Part shown: positions 54,186-63,204 of the stretch, in pieces
Layout: each line of letters starts with the position of its first letter
Position numbering within the stretch: the first letter of the stretch is position 1
Assembly (NCBI GenBank): GCA_028688275.1
Contig: JAQTYN010000009.1
Coordinates: 1 to 64,000, forward strand
DNA from: Gallionella sp.
Lineage (GTDB): Bacteria; Pseudomonadota; Gammaproteobacteria; Burkholderiales; Gallionellaceae
Direction of reading: 5' to 3'
DNA length: 64,000 bases
The notes under the pieces: generated by a model
The model's database searches: none
What the model was told of the DNA's origin: nothing
What the model saw: only the letters and a program-made list of their open reading frames with translations
Position numbers and translations under genes: made by a program

Positions 54186-54908
54186 ATGCAATTATTTATC
54201 GACGCAGGCAATACGCGAATTAAGTGGGCGGTGCGCACCAAGGACACGTGGCAACACGCGGGCGACTTACCCAGCGCGTATGCAGATCAACTCTCTTTTG
54301 CCGCCTTGCCATCATCTATTTTACCCGTCGTTTGGGTGAGTAATGTCGCAGGGGAATTCGTGGCGCAGTCTATTCGCGCTGCCTGTTTAGCACGAGGTTG
54401 GCAAACGCGCTTTATTGTCGCCCAAGCCAAGCAAGGCGGTGTGCGCAATGACTATGCGCTACCGTCACAATTGGGCTGTGACCGCTGGGCGGCATTGATC
54501 GCCGCATGGCAGTTGCAACAGCAAGCTTGTTTAGTGGTCAATTGCGGCACTGCGACGACGATAGATGCCTTATCTGCGCAGGGCGAATTTTTAGGCGGGT
54601 TGATTTTGCCTGGTATCACGCTGATGCAAACCAGCTTAGTAGGGGCGACGGCGCAACTGCAAGTCGCCACAGGACACGTCGTTCCTTTCCCCCGCAATAC
54701 GGCGGATGCCCTGTTTTCTGGCGCGATTCAAGCCACGTGCGGGGCAATTGAACGACACTATGCGACGTTAAATGCCGCCGACGCACCCATCCTGTTAAGT
54801 GGCGGTGCAGCTGCTCAACTCAAAACACACGCCACCCTGCCGCTATGCGAGGTGGACAATCTGGTTTTACAAGGTTTACGGATAATTTCTCAGGAAACGG
54901 ACGAATGA
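54186..54908 (+). CDS. coaX: Type III pantothenate kinase
   Basis: The 240-residue kinase phosphorylates pantothenate, the first step of coenzyme A synthesis. It shows the type III motifs DAGNTRIKWAV, QLGCDRWAAL and NCGTATTIDAL, with the GGLILPGITLM loop and PRNTADALFSGAI. It overlaps the SPOR gene by four bases (ATGA), the order seen in betaproteobacteria, where birA is often upstream. No birA is in the window. Confidence 0.94.
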   Translation: MQLFIDAGNTRIKWAVRTKDTWQHAGDLPSAYADQLSFAALPSSILPVVWVSNVAGEFVAQSIRAACLARGWQTRFIVAQAKQGGVRNDYALPSQLGCDRWAALIAAWQLQQQACLVVNCGTATTIDALSAQGEFLGGLILPGITLMQTSLVGATAQLQVATGHVVPFPRNTADALFSGAIQATCGAIERHYATLNAADAPILLSGGAAAQLKTHATLPLCEVDNLVLQGLRIISQETDE

Positions 54909-55654
54909 TAAAAGTGTTGCTCTGGATCATGTTGGTGGCGAACGTGGTATTTTTTGCGGTGATGCAATGGGGGGCTGTGCTGTTCACCACGCCAGAATTG
55001 GAACAAGCCGAACCCGAACTCAACCCCCAGAAGATTGCACTACAAAGCGAACTCCCCCCGCCCGTCAGCACCTCTTCCGTCATGACCGCATCAGGCATCT
55101 CCAGCACCGCTGAGGTCATTGCCGCATCCGCAATCACCCCCGCGATGTCATCTGTGTCAACCACCAATCATCTTGCCTGCATGGAATGGGGAGAATTCTC
55201 TGCAGATGACTTAACCCTCGCCCAAAAAGAACTGGCCGAACTCCATCCCGCCTTTACTCTACGCACCATCCAGTATGGCAGCGAATACTGGGTCTATATT
55301 CCGCCCACCAAAAACAAAAACAAACTCAGCCAAAGAGTCGCCGAACTAGATGCCGCAGGCATCACCGACTATGCTGTGGTGAGTGCAGCGGGCGAATGGG
55401 AACATGCCATTTCACTCGGCACGTTTAACTCAAAGCAAGAAGCCCAAAAATTTGCAGCGTCTATACGTAAAATTTCGCCCCTTAAAATTGGCGAATATCG
55501 CCCTGCCTACCAAACCACCATGCTGCGGCTGAATGACCTAGATGGTGCAACCCTCGCCAAACTCACCGAGTTGCAAAAACATTACCCTAAAACCAGCCTA
55601 AACAACTTGGATTGCTCAACGCATAGTGGAACAAACCTGCCAATCGAGCGATAG
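54905..55654 (+). CDS. SPOR-domain membrane protein
   Basis: The ATG at 54905 overlaps the coaX stop. The 249-residue product has one N-terminal membrane helix (about 4-25), a Pro/Ser/Ala-rich linker, and a C-terminal SPOR-like domain (about 115-195, with YWVYIPPTKNKNKL and GEWEHAISLGTFNSKQEAQKF). SPOR domains bind denuded septal peptidoglycan. It is translationally coupled to coaX, as in related bacteria. Confidence 0.85.
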   Translation: MIKVLLWIMLVANVVFFAVMQWGAVLFTTPELEQAEPELNPQKIALQSELPPPVSTSSVMTASGISSTAEVIAASAITPAMSSVSTTNHLACMEWGEFSADDLTLAQKELAELHPAFTLRTIQYGSEYWVYIPPTKNKNKLSQRVAELDAAGITDYAVVSAAGEWEHAISLGTFNSKQEAQKFAASIRKISPLKIGEYRPAYQTTMLRLNDLDGATLAKLTELQKHYPKTSLNNLDCSTHSGTNLPIER

Positions 55655-55818
55655 GTGCAATTTAATCGAAACTAACACCCTAAAAAACAAGGCATTCAGT
55701 AGCTGAAAAATTTTATTTTCCAACAAGTGATATTTTGATTTTTGCATACTGCACGCCCTAAACGCACTGCATATTGCATTACAATACGCACGTCAAAATA
55801 ATTTACAAGGTGACAGTC

Positions 55819-56109
55819 ATGGGAACACTAACGCTACGCTTACCCGAACAATTAGATGCGCGCCTGAGCTTATTTGCCAAATTGGAAGATAGCAGCCGCT
55901 CGGAATTGGTGCGCATGGCACTGGAAAAGTTTCTACGCGAAAGAGAACGCGAGCAGTTGCTTGCTGAGGTGGTACAGGCGGCACGATTTTTGGCAACCGA
56001 TCCTGAAGCCCGCGCTGAAAGCACGGCGATTGCTGACGAGTTTGCTAGCGCAGACAGTGCAGCACTGACGCAGCTCGAACAAAATGCCCCAGAAAAGTGG
56101 TGGCAATAA
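55819..56109 (+). CDS. Ribbon-helix-helix antitoxin
   Basis: The 96-residue protein has an N-terminal ribbon-helix-helix (TLTLRLPEQLDARLSLFAKL, then SRSELVRMALEKFL). An acidic Ala/Glu-rich tail follows that would wrap the toxin. The ATG at 55819 has AAGGTGA about five bases upstream. Its stop overlaps the start of a MazF/PemK-type gene (TAATG). It likely represses its own operon. Confidence 0.9.
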   Translation: MGTLTLRLPEQLDARLSLFAKLEDSSRSELVRMALEKFLREREREQLLAEVVQAARFLATDPEARAESTAIADEFASADSAALTQLEQNAPEKWWQ

Positions 56110-56471
56110 TGCGGCGCGGTGAAATTTGGGTCGCCAAGCTCAATCCCAACACAGGCGCGGAAGCGGGGAAAGTGCGTCCTGTGCTGATTTTGTTGGATGA
56201 CGCGTTGTTAGCGACGGGCATGAGTCCCGTGTTGTGCTTGCCCTTGACCAGCAAATTATTCAGCCATCTGGCTGCATTGCGGGTGGAAATCCTCCCACGA
56301 GATCGCTTGCTCAAATCATGCTATGTCATGCCCGAACAATTACGCGCACTGGATCGAAATCGCTTCGGCGACGGGCCACTGACCATGCTCACCGCTGCGG
56401 AAATGGCACAAGTCGAACGACTGTTGCTGGTGTGTTGTGGTATGGCGGGGTATCTCAGCTCCTCGCACTAA
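56109..56471 (+). CDS. mazF: MazF/PemK-family endoribonuclease toxin
   Basis: The 120-residue protein starts MRRGEIWVAKLNPNTGAE and continues with KVRPVLILLDD, the PemK/MazF strand pattern, where GRP-like KVRP holds the catalytic Arg. Later LPLTS and the conserved hydrophobic end (ERLLLVCCGM) also fit. Toxins of this family cut mRNA at short motifs. It overlaps its antitoxin gene by one base, so translation is coupled. Confidence 0.9.
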   Translation: MRRGEIWVAKLNPNTGAEAGKVRPVLILLDDALLATGMSPVLCLPLTSKLFSHLAALRVEILPRDRLLKSCYVMPEQLRALDRNRFGDGPLTMLTAAEMAQVERLLLVCCGMAGYLSSSH

Positions 56472-56588
56472 TCTATCCAATCGGCAAGCACCACAGACCC
56501 GCATCGCAGACTACAAACGCATCGCATCTGAGGCGATTGCGTGCGGTACTTTTGCAGCGTTTATGTTTGGATTCATTTCAAGTAAACG

Positions 56589-56828
56589 GTGGGGAAAATT
56601 TTTGATGCACAGTTACGACCTGAAATCAGTCGCTTGCTGAATAGCTATGCGACGAAGTATCCTATCTATCGCTTTAAACCTGAAGAGCTGGAAGTTCTTA
56701 GGGTTAAGGTTGATGTAGACACGATTTGCGTCGAGCAAGAAGGGATAAGGTTAAAATTGAAAGCCATCTCGCCTGATGAAAAAATCGAAATGATTGAGCA
56801 ATATTTTCCTGTTTGGACGTGGCTTTAG
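56589..56828 (+). CDS. Small hypothetical protein
   Basis: A 79-codon frame starts with GTG at 56589 and encodes a charged, soluble peptide (ELEVLRVKVDVDTICVEQEG, ending YFPVWTWL). No family was recognised, and no strong ribosome-binding site is seen. It may be a real small gene or the rest of one, lying between the toxin-antitoxin pair and the decayed end of the defence operon. Confidence 0.4.
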   Translation: MGKIFDAQLRPEISRLLNSYATKYPIYRFKPEELEVLRVKVDVDTICVEQEGIRLKLKAISPDEKIEMIEQYFPVWTWL

Positions 56829-56898
56829 CTTTTCCTAGGATGTGATGTTGCCTTGCGAATTTTTCGTGAAAGCTGACTGGCACTAATATCACTTACCA

Positions 56899-57027
56899 TT
56901 AGTTAGCTTTAGAACAGATACGCCCCTCATAGGCCATACGGATCAGCGGTTTTCGAGATCGGGGGGTATCGCCTTGCAGTTCTGTGGCTAGTCCTTGGGT
57001 GAGGCGGAATAGTTTGATGTCGCTCAT
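56899..57027 (-). pseudogene. Truncated DUF5655-like remnant at the end of the defence operon
   Basis: A 42-codon frame starts MSDIKLFRLTQGLATELQGD two bases after the HNH gene's stop. That opening matches, from memory, proteins of several hundred residues with a PDDEXK/DUF5655 region often encoded in type I restriction-modification operons. Here the match ends after about 20 residues and is followed by unrelated sequence (SRKPLIRMAYEGRICS) and a stop. It looks like a gene cut short by deletion. Confidence 0.6.
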
Positions 57028-57029
57028 TT

Positions 57030-57866
57030 TCAGGCTCCAGTCGCAATCGTCGCAGCCCAACTTACACCACTCTTTCGCAAGCAGGCTGCCGCCGTCATGG
57101 AAAAAGGTGCCGCTGGCCGAACCATTGCGCGTAATTGATTCCGCTTTTCCTCTATTCTGATTTTTTCAGCTGGCCCAATCGGTCCCGCCAAAGCAATGTC
57201 TCTGCACTCTTCAATTAATAATCGGCACTTCGCCCAAACCTTTGCTCTAGCCTCCTCAAGTTTTTCAAAATCTAGCCGCAGATGCGTGACCGTGGCTGTT
57301 ACCCGAAGCATGTCCGTTGCGTCTGCATCATGGTGTGGTACGGCCTTGCCATTATCAATAAAATCTAGCAATGGCGGGTCTGCAGCGTTTGCAGGATCAA
57401 GTAACACTGGACATTCATTTAGATAAGAAATCCCTCCGAATTTAGCCACTGGGCTGTTGGGCAATAGTGGAAACATCACGCCCTTTTTTCCGTTCCCTAC
57501 ATTTCCACAGATACGATAGTTTTTCCAATCATAGGTCAGCCACCAGTAACCATCTTCATAGGTGATTTTTTTCTGTCCAACTTTACGTTTGCAGGCATTC
57601 TTGGGACGAAAATGCTCAACATCTCTGTACGAAAAAACGTCTTCAGCTTCTGAAAACCAGCATTTATTGTGTGACAGGCTCAGCAGCCAATCCTTAATCT
57701 GCCCCCAAATTTCATTTGCTTTGGTATCGAGTATTAAATCACGCGTCGCTTTATCTGGCGCAGCAGTAAGTGCTGCTGTCAAAGTTGCGGCGGAGGTCAG
57801 CCATACCTGATCTGGTAGTCCATTTTTAACTGGCCCTGTAGTTTCAAGAAGGGGAATATATCTCAT
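57030..57866 (-). CDS. HNH endonuclease, PtuB-like
   Basis: The 278-residue protein has an HNH core: NKCWFSEAE (Cys69), RDVEHFRPKN (Asp82, His85) and DWKNYRICGNVGN (Asn117). The second cysteine of the usual CxxC is missing after Cys69. DVEHFRPK is characteristic of PtuB-type nucleases of Septu. It overlaps the ATPase gene by four bases (57863-57866), the PtuA-PtuB order. The C-terminal end (ATIATGA) lies against the DUF5655 remnant. I infer that it cuts DNA or RNA once the ATPase is triggered. Confidence 0.8.
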   Translation of the reverse strand: MRYIPLLETTGPVKNGLPDQVWLTSAATLTAALTAAPDKATRDLILDTKANEIWGQIKDWLLSLSHNKCWFSEAEDVFSYRDVEHFRPKNACKRKVGQKKITYEDGYWWLTYDWKNYRICGNVGNGKKGVMFPLLPNSPVAKFGGISYLNECPVLLDPANAADPPLLDFIDNGKAVPHHDADATDMLRVTATVTHLRLDFEKLEEARAKVWAKCRLLIEECRDIALAGPIGPAEKIRIEEKRNQLRAMVRPAAPFSMTAAACLRKSGVSWAATIATGA

Positions 57867-59491
57867 GATTTCTTGCTGAATATTTCTTCTAGGAGAGCAT
57901 CAGCTCGCTCGTTACGACTCTTAACTTCTTCAGCCGTCAGGCCAATTGTCGAGCGCTGCTCGCGACGACGCATGGCCTCAATGAATTCTTTTTCCTCGGG
58001 CAAGCGGTAGGTTCGAAGTAAGCCCGCCAGCTCAAGCTCCTCTGAAAGCTGTTTCAGCTTTTTGTCTTCGCTTTTGGTACGAGTCGGCAAAGCAGCGAGT
58101 CTCTCCCGTTCAGAAATTGCCCAAAGAGTATTTGGTGGCAATGCAGAGTCAAGACCAAACACTTCGCTCGTGAGCAACCGGTCAATGCTCATACCTGGTG
58201 GTTCGTCCTCAGGCGGGTATGCGGTGGTAGTTCCATTTTCACAGGAGAGGATGCGCACATGAGTTCTAGGGTGGGCACTGATCATCAATGGATTGTGGGT
58301 TGCTATAAGCACTTGGCTATTGCCCTCCATTGCTGGAGACGATTCAAAATCAATGGGGTTTACCTCTCTTGATTCTTTAGCGTGCTGCTTTCCATCCTGA
58401 TATGGAAATAAAGCCCGGCGGAGCATGTCACGGTATTCATAAGTCCAGCGTGGATTCAAATGCGAATCTGGCTCATCCAACAAATAGAGTGCCTCATCAG
58501 ACTGAGTAAATAATAACAAGCCAAACACAGAAACAAGCTGCTGCTCACCCTCACTCAGTTGGTCAAACCGCACCAGCCCACCATCTTTGCGCTTGCCGAC
58601 GACACGAATCTCTTCGACAAGATCACTTAGATACATACTTTCCAAATGATTAAAAAGGAGCTTCGGGCTCTCATAAGGGGCTCTTAGCTTTTCGAGATGC
58701 TCTCTATCGCGAATGTACAAATACAATCTCTCCGTACTCTGTGTGCGCCCGCGAATATCACCTTCAGTAGTTTCTGCATTTTTTATTGGAGCCAATGCGG
58801 CCGAACGCAACCGCTGCATAAATTCAGTAAAATTCCCACGCGCCCCCCAAAATAAATCGTCAGAATTATCCTTTCTGTTTGCCCCCTGCTTAGCCCACCA
58901 TGGCGATTTCAAGACTACTAATGCTGAGTCAAATGAAACAATTCCAAGTAGTTCTTCACGAATATAGGTGGCCAGTTCATGTTTTTCAAAAAACAAAGCC
59001 ATCAGGGCAAGATTGGCATAGTCCTTTCGACAAAAGAAAAAACGACGCGGAGCATCAGCATCCTCATGGCTAAGGTTCGCCTGATAGTATTTCTTCGTTG
59101 GTTCTGAAAACAAACTTTCAAGGCGGTTATTCCAGCCAGAATAGTAGGCAAAAACATACTTGGGCAAATAGTCTCGAGCGTTTTTCTTAAACGCTGCCAC
59201 TGCTATCTTGTGGCCATCTACCGTAAAACTGATTGACTCTCGCTTTGCGTGAGGATCGGCTTTTACATGTATCTTGTGCCCATGACAGTAATACTGAATT
59301 TCATAGGCGAAGCGCTCTACGGGAGCTGCGCTCTCAAGCGCCCGAAATATTTCAACCAAATTTTCGATAAGGTTTGATTTTCCCGAACCATTACGGCCCA
59401 ATAGAACCGAGATGGGGACGGTCTCTTCAAAGTTGATCTCGAAGTTCTTTAGATTTCTATCATCAGGAATTTTGAGCCAATCAATGCGCAT
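57863..59491 (-). CDS. SMC/ABC-type ATPase, PtuA-like
   Basis: The 542-residue protein has Walker A LGRNGSGKS (31-39), an ABC signature LSEGEQQ (312-318), Walker B YLLDEPDSHLNP (336-347) and the switch His of VLIATHNP. The region between lacks a long coiled coil, as in PtuA. A tail rich in Lys/Glu follows. It starts three bases after hsdS and overlaps the HNH gene. Septu systems pair such an ATPase with an HNH nuclease to stop phages; the ATPase is thought to hold the nuclease in check. Confidence 0.85.
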   Translation of the reverse strand: MRIDWLKIPDDRNLKNFEINFEETVPISVLLGRNGSGKSNLIENLVEIFRALESAAPVERFAYEIQYYCHGHKIHVKADPHAKRESISFTVDGHKIAVAAFKKNARDYLPKYVFAYYSGWNNRLESLFSEPTKKYYQANLSHEDADAPRRFFFCRKDYANLALMALFFEKHELATYIREELLGIVSFDSALVVLKSPWWAKQGANRKDNSDDLFWGARGNFTEFMQRLRSAALAPIKNAETTEGDIRGRTQSTERLYLYIRDREHLEKLRAPYESPKLLFNHLESMYLSDLVEEIRVVGKRKDGGLVRFDQLSEGEQQLVSVFGLLLFTQSDEALYLLDEPDSHLNPRWTYEYRDMLRRALFPYQDGKQHAKESREVNPIDFESSPAMEGNSQVLIATHNPLMISAHPRTHVRILSCENGTTTAYPPEDEPPGMSIDRLLTSEVFGLDSALPPNTLWAISERERLAALPTRTKSEDKKLKQLSEELELAGLLRTYRLPEEKEFIEAMRRREQRSTIGLTAEEVKSRNERADALLEEIFSKKS

Positions 59492-59494
59492 AAT

Positions 59495-61135
59495 TTAACC
59501 CTTGGATTTACCAACACTCACAAGCTCAAGACGCGACTCATCGTCTTTGCTGACCCTCAGCAAACCAGCACTGATTTCACGATTAAGCTGCACATAAAAA
59601 TCATCGATACTCAATCTTGATGATGACCATATAGCTTTAGCATCGTGTTGTTTGATGGAATTAAGTATGTTCGCCAAATGATTTGGCGCAATGTCTTCAA
59701 GTTTTGTTAGTGAGTATTTTTTCATCGTGTCGCCTTTGACTTTGGCTAAAGAAATCAATGCCACCTTTTGGGCTTGCTCTGGCTTCGCTTTCTTGGTGGT
59801 GCGTTTACTTATTGGCTTGGTTGCACCATCTGCACGGTTGGACTTGATTCGCTCAAGCAAGGCGCTGGCAGGTTCGTCGCTGGGGTCTTGCGGCACAAGC
59901 TCGCCGCGAAAGGCTTTGGCGAGCGTGGACGGGGTGAGTTTTTCGACTTGGGCACGGGCGGCGGTGTAGCGGGATTCTAGACGGTCGGCGTAGGCGAACA
60001 GGGCTTCGACGCGGCGGACGATTTCGGTTTGTTCTTCACGTGACGGCCAAGTCGCGGGCGCAGACATAACAGTTGGCTGATTAATTTTGGGCATATTGCC
60101 AGCCGTGCCTGTTGCGTTGTCGCGAAAATGACGACGGACTGGCTCACTCAGCAGCAGATAGTGAAGAAACTTTGTCTCTACAAGGTCATTTGCCTTCGCC
60201 TTCATCATCAAATCAGGGTAGATGAATGTTGATGGCGGACCGTCATATATGGCACTGATGCCAACACTTTCGAGTGTATTTGCTCGCTGAATAAGAATGT
60301 CGCCCGGATGTAGCCACAGATGTGAACCCGGCGGAATCTCTTCGTCGATATATTTAAAATGCTCCCCTTTAAACCGTCCGCTTGTTGTCGCGGTCAAGGT
60401 CAGTGATTTAACGGAAGTTGGGTATTCAACCGCCCGAGGTGAATAACCATTGCGCGGTTTTCCAATCAGCAGGTTGGCAAGCGTGCCTTTCTGCCATACC
60501 GAAGAATGGGACGCAAATGCCTGTTCAGTGCGCCAATCCTCCGTCAGCTCGCCCGAAGTAGCGGCGGCAAGGACGGACTGGCGGAAGCGTTTAAGGATGG
60601 TGGGGATGCGGTCGAGGCGGTCGCGGCAGGCATCTACCCGCGCCAGCACTGCGTCGAGTTTGTTGGCGATGCGTCTTTGTTCGTTGAAAGGTGCTAGATC
60701 AATTTCGGTAGATTCAAATTTCCCTTTGGTGACGTGACGCAGCCCAACTCCACCTTGCGCAATATTGATGAGCTCATTAAGTTTTTGGTTAATCGCAAAC
60801 CGAAAGAAGCTCTTTTCGATCAAAGCCTCATTGAAATCCACCCTAAAAATATGCTGGTTCAGTACGGCTTCCCCGCCCCGCCACACATGAGCACCGAAAG
60901 ACGTACCAGGCGTACCTGACCAAGCAAAAAGCAATTCTCCACCATGCAAGTGATGATTATCCGCAAACTCGCCGTTGAAGTAATTGTAAAGCGCTTGAGG
61001 CCTATTGAGATTTTGGATACGAACAATTGGCAGCCCCTCTGTAGTCCATTCACTTGGCTTGAAAGCACGGCCGTTCTTAAGAGAACAGAGTGAACCAATT
61101 TCAGCCGTGGCCCAACCATTCGGCAACTCGCTCAC
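59495..61135 (-). CDS. hsdS: Type I restriction-modification specificity subunit HsdS
   Basis: The 546-residue protein has two target-recognition domains (about 1-165 and 205-375), each followed by a coiled conserved region (EQRRIANKLDAVLARVDACR and EEQTEIVRRVEALFAYADRL). A basic C-terminal extension (430-546) goes beyond the usual length. The repeats position the two recognition halves. It overlaps hsdM by four bases. The target sequence cannot be predicted by eye. Confidence 0.93.
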   Translation of the reverse strand: MSELPNGWATAEIGSLCSLKNGRAFKPSEWTTEGLPIVRIQNLNRPQALYNYFNGEFADNHHLHGGELLFAWSGTPGTSFGAHVWRGGEAVLNQHIFRVDFNEALIEKSFFRFAINQKLNELINIAQGGVGLRHVTKGKFESTEIDLAPFNEQRRIANKLDAVLARVDACRDRLDRIPTILKRFRQSVLAAATSGELTEDWRTEQAFASHSSVWQKGTLANLLIGKPRNGYSPRAVEYPTSVKSLTLTATTSGRFKGEHFKYIDEEIPPGSHLWLHPGDILIQRANTLESVGISAIYDGPPSTFIYPDLMMKAKANDLVETKFLHYLLLSEPVRRHFRDNATGTAGNMPKINQPTVMSAPATWPSREEQTEIVRRVEALFAYADRLESRYTAARAQVEKLTPSTLAKAFRGELVPQDPSDEPASALLERIKSNRADGATKPISKRTTKKAKPEQAQKVALISLAKVKGDTMKKYSLTKLEDIAPNHLANILNSIKQHDAKAIWSSSRLSIDDFYVQLNREISAGLLRVSKDDESRLELVSVGKSKG

Positions 61136-62646
61136 GCCTCCACCTCTGCAACATCCCCGCCCAACTCTGCCAGTATCCCGCGCAACTCGTTCAACGCCGC
61201 TTCCAGTTCGCCCATCGCTTCCTGCGCCAGCATTGCCGGTTCCGGCAATTCGTCCGCGCTGGTGTCGCTGTCGTCCTTGAGCCAGGCAATGTCCAGGCTG
61301 TCGCCGCGTGCGGCGATTTGTTCGCGGGTGAATTTGCGGAAGCGTCCTTGTTCTCCGGTGTCCTTGCGCTTGGCCAGCGCCTTGGCACCACCGAGCGGGT
61401 CGGTGCCGAATGATGCTTCAAATTCTTCAAAGGTTTTGTCAGTGAGCTGGGTGCGTTTGCCGTATTGGGGCATGTTGGCGCGCAGGTCGTAGACCCAGAC
61501 TTGTTTGGTGTTGTCTTTGTCCTTTTCGCCCCGGGTAAAAAACAGCACGTTGGTCTTGACCCCTTGCGCGTAGAAAATGCCGGTGGGCAGGCGCAGGATG
61601 GTGTGCAGGTTGCATTTATCCATCAGGTCGCGGCGGATGTCGGTGCCGACGTTGCTCTCAAATAGCACGTTGTCGGGCAGTATGACGGCGGCACGTCCAC
61701 CAGGCTTCAATCCACGGTAGATGTGTTGCAAGAAGGCGAACTGCTTGTTGCTGGTGGGGTAAGTGAAGTCGGTGCGACTGGGCAAGCCACCGCCTTTTTT
61801 GGTGCCAAACGGTGGGTTGCTGAGAATGAGCGTAGCACCTTGCTTGCACAGTTTTTCGCCATCATCTCCGAGCGTGTCTCCATATTCGATACCGCCATCT
61901 ATACCGTGAAGCAACAGATTCATCAACGCCAAACGGTGCGTATCCTGCACATGCTCCATACCGTAGAAGGTGTTGTTCCGGTATTTTTTTTGCTGCGTTT
62001 TTGTCCAGTCATCAGGGTTAGTGTGCTCACGCAGGTAGTGATTGGCAGCGATCAGAAAGCCGCCAGTACCCGCTGCTGGATCCTGGATGGTGTCTTTCAG
62101 CTCTGGCTTCATTACTGCCACCATGCTGTCGATCAACACGCGCGGCGTAAAGTATTGGCCTGCACCCGATTTCTTCTCGTTAGCATTCTTTTCCAGCAAG
62201 CCTTCGTAGAGGTCGCCCAGGTCTTCGCGGTGTACGCTGTACCAGTCAAGTTTATCGATCTCTGTCACCAGCTTGGACAGCGTTACTGGCTTTTTAATGA
62301 ACGTGCTGGAGTTCGCATAAATTTCTTGCACTACGCCTTCGCCATAGCGTGCATAGTCACGAAGCATGTCTTCATACATACGCAGGCGTTGAGGAGCCGC
62401 TGCACCAATTAAATCTTCCCAGCGTATGCCCGGTACCTTAACGGGCTGTTTGTTTTTGTCCAGAACAAACTCCCCGTCTTCCCCTACTTGCTTAATAACC
62501 AGCTCGCTCTCGCCGCCAGTTTCTTGCATCATCTTTAAGAAAAGCAGGTAGGTCAGTTCAGTGACGTATTGGTGATAGGTAACGCCATCGTCTTTGAGGA
62601 CGTTGCAGAGGTTCCAGAGTTTGCCGACGATGTCGTTTGTAGTCAT
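61132..62646 (-). CDS. hsdM: Type I N6-adenine DNA methyltransferase HsdM
   Basis: The 504-residue enzyme has an N-terminal HsdM helical domain and a methyltransferase core with S-adenosylmethionine motif DPAAGTGGF (189-197) and catalytic NPPF (277-280, SNPPFGTKK). It protects host DNA with HsdS. It starts 21 bases after hsdR and overlaps hsdS. All motifs are intact, so methylation is expected to work. Confidence 0.95.
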   Translation of the reverse strand: MTTNDIVGKLWNLCNVLKDDGVTYHQYVTELTYLLFLKMMQETGGESELVIKQVGEDGEFVLDKNKQPVKVPGIRWEDLIGAAAPQRLRMYEDMLRDYARYGEGVVQEIYANSSTFIKKPVTLSKLVTEIDKLDWYSVHREDLGDLYEGLLEKNANEKKSGAGQYFTPRVLIDSMVAVMKPELKDTIQDPAAGTGGFLIAANHYLREHTNPDDWTKTQQKKYRNNTFYGMEHVQDTHRLALMNLLLHGIDGGIEYGDTLGDDGEKLCKQGATLILSNPPFGTKKGGGLPSRTDFTYPTSNKQFAFLQHIYRGLKPGGRAAVILPDNVLFESNVGTDIRRDLMDKCNLHTILRLPTGIFYAQGVKTNVLFFTRGEKDKDNTKQVWVYDLRANMPQYGKRTQLTDKTFEEFEASFGTDPLGGAKALAKRKDTGEQGRFRKFTREQIAARGDSLDIAWLKDDSDTSADELPEPAMLAQEAMGELEAALNELRGILAELGGDVAEVEA

Positions 62647-62667
62647 GTGGTTCAGTTTTCGTGTGCA

Positions 62668-63204
62668 TCAAGCCGCATTGACCTGATCATCTTTCCAGAT
62701 GGATTCGTTGAAGGTTTCTAGCACTTGCTGGAGTTGCCCGTTAAATATTTTGTCGAGCCGAGTAAATTCGCCCCCTTCACGCTTGAAAATCAAGTCAGGA
62801 TCATCCAGTGCGGCATGATCGACCAGCATATTTGCTTTGGTTTGCGCGGCGATTCTTTTTAGCCAATCGCGCTGAGGCCCAGTCCAGGTGTGTGAAGCTA
62901 GCAGCTTTTGCAGCGCATGATCAACGCGTTCATTATTGGGTATGAGCGCATCACCGATAGCGGCATCTCGACTAGACTTTTTAGCTTCAATCACCGCCAG
63001 TGGTTTGCCATTTTTGCCAAGCAACACATAATCACTGAATTGGTGCCCTTGGTAAGGGCTATTCGGTTCAAAAATCCCTTCAGGTAGCCCTGTCAGGATG
63101 TCAAACTCTTCGATGACCTGCGTGGGATCTTTGACGTTCCAACCTGACAAGGCGAGTTGCTGGTCGATCAGTTCTGACCTTGTTTGTGCTTCAGATTTAG
63201 TCAT
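62668..63204 (-). CDS. hsdR: HsdR with the helicase region deleted
   Basis: The product has only 178 residues. Residues 1-84 are the HsdR nuclease domain (start TRSELIDQQLALSGWNV; PD-(D/E)XK residues Asp58, Glu73 and Lys75 in QFSDYVLL and AVIEAKK). Residues from about 95 are the HsdR C-terminal domain (TWTGPQRDWLKRIAAQTK, RLDKIFNGQLQQVLETF). The translocase with its Walker and DEAH motifs, several hundred residues long in full HsdR, is absent, and the reading frame is intact. The ATG is at 63204. It may be inactive for restriction or reused with the ATPase-HNH pair. Confidence 0.85.
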   Translation of the reverse strand: MTKSEAQTRSELIDQQLALSGWNVKDPTQVIEEFDILTGLPEGIFEPNSPYQGHQFSDYVLLGKNGKPLAVIEAKKSSRDAAIGDALIPNNERVDHALQKLLASHTWTGPQRDWLKRIAAQTKANMLVDHAALDDPDLIFKREGGEFTRLDKIFNGQLQQVLETFNESIWKDDQVNAA

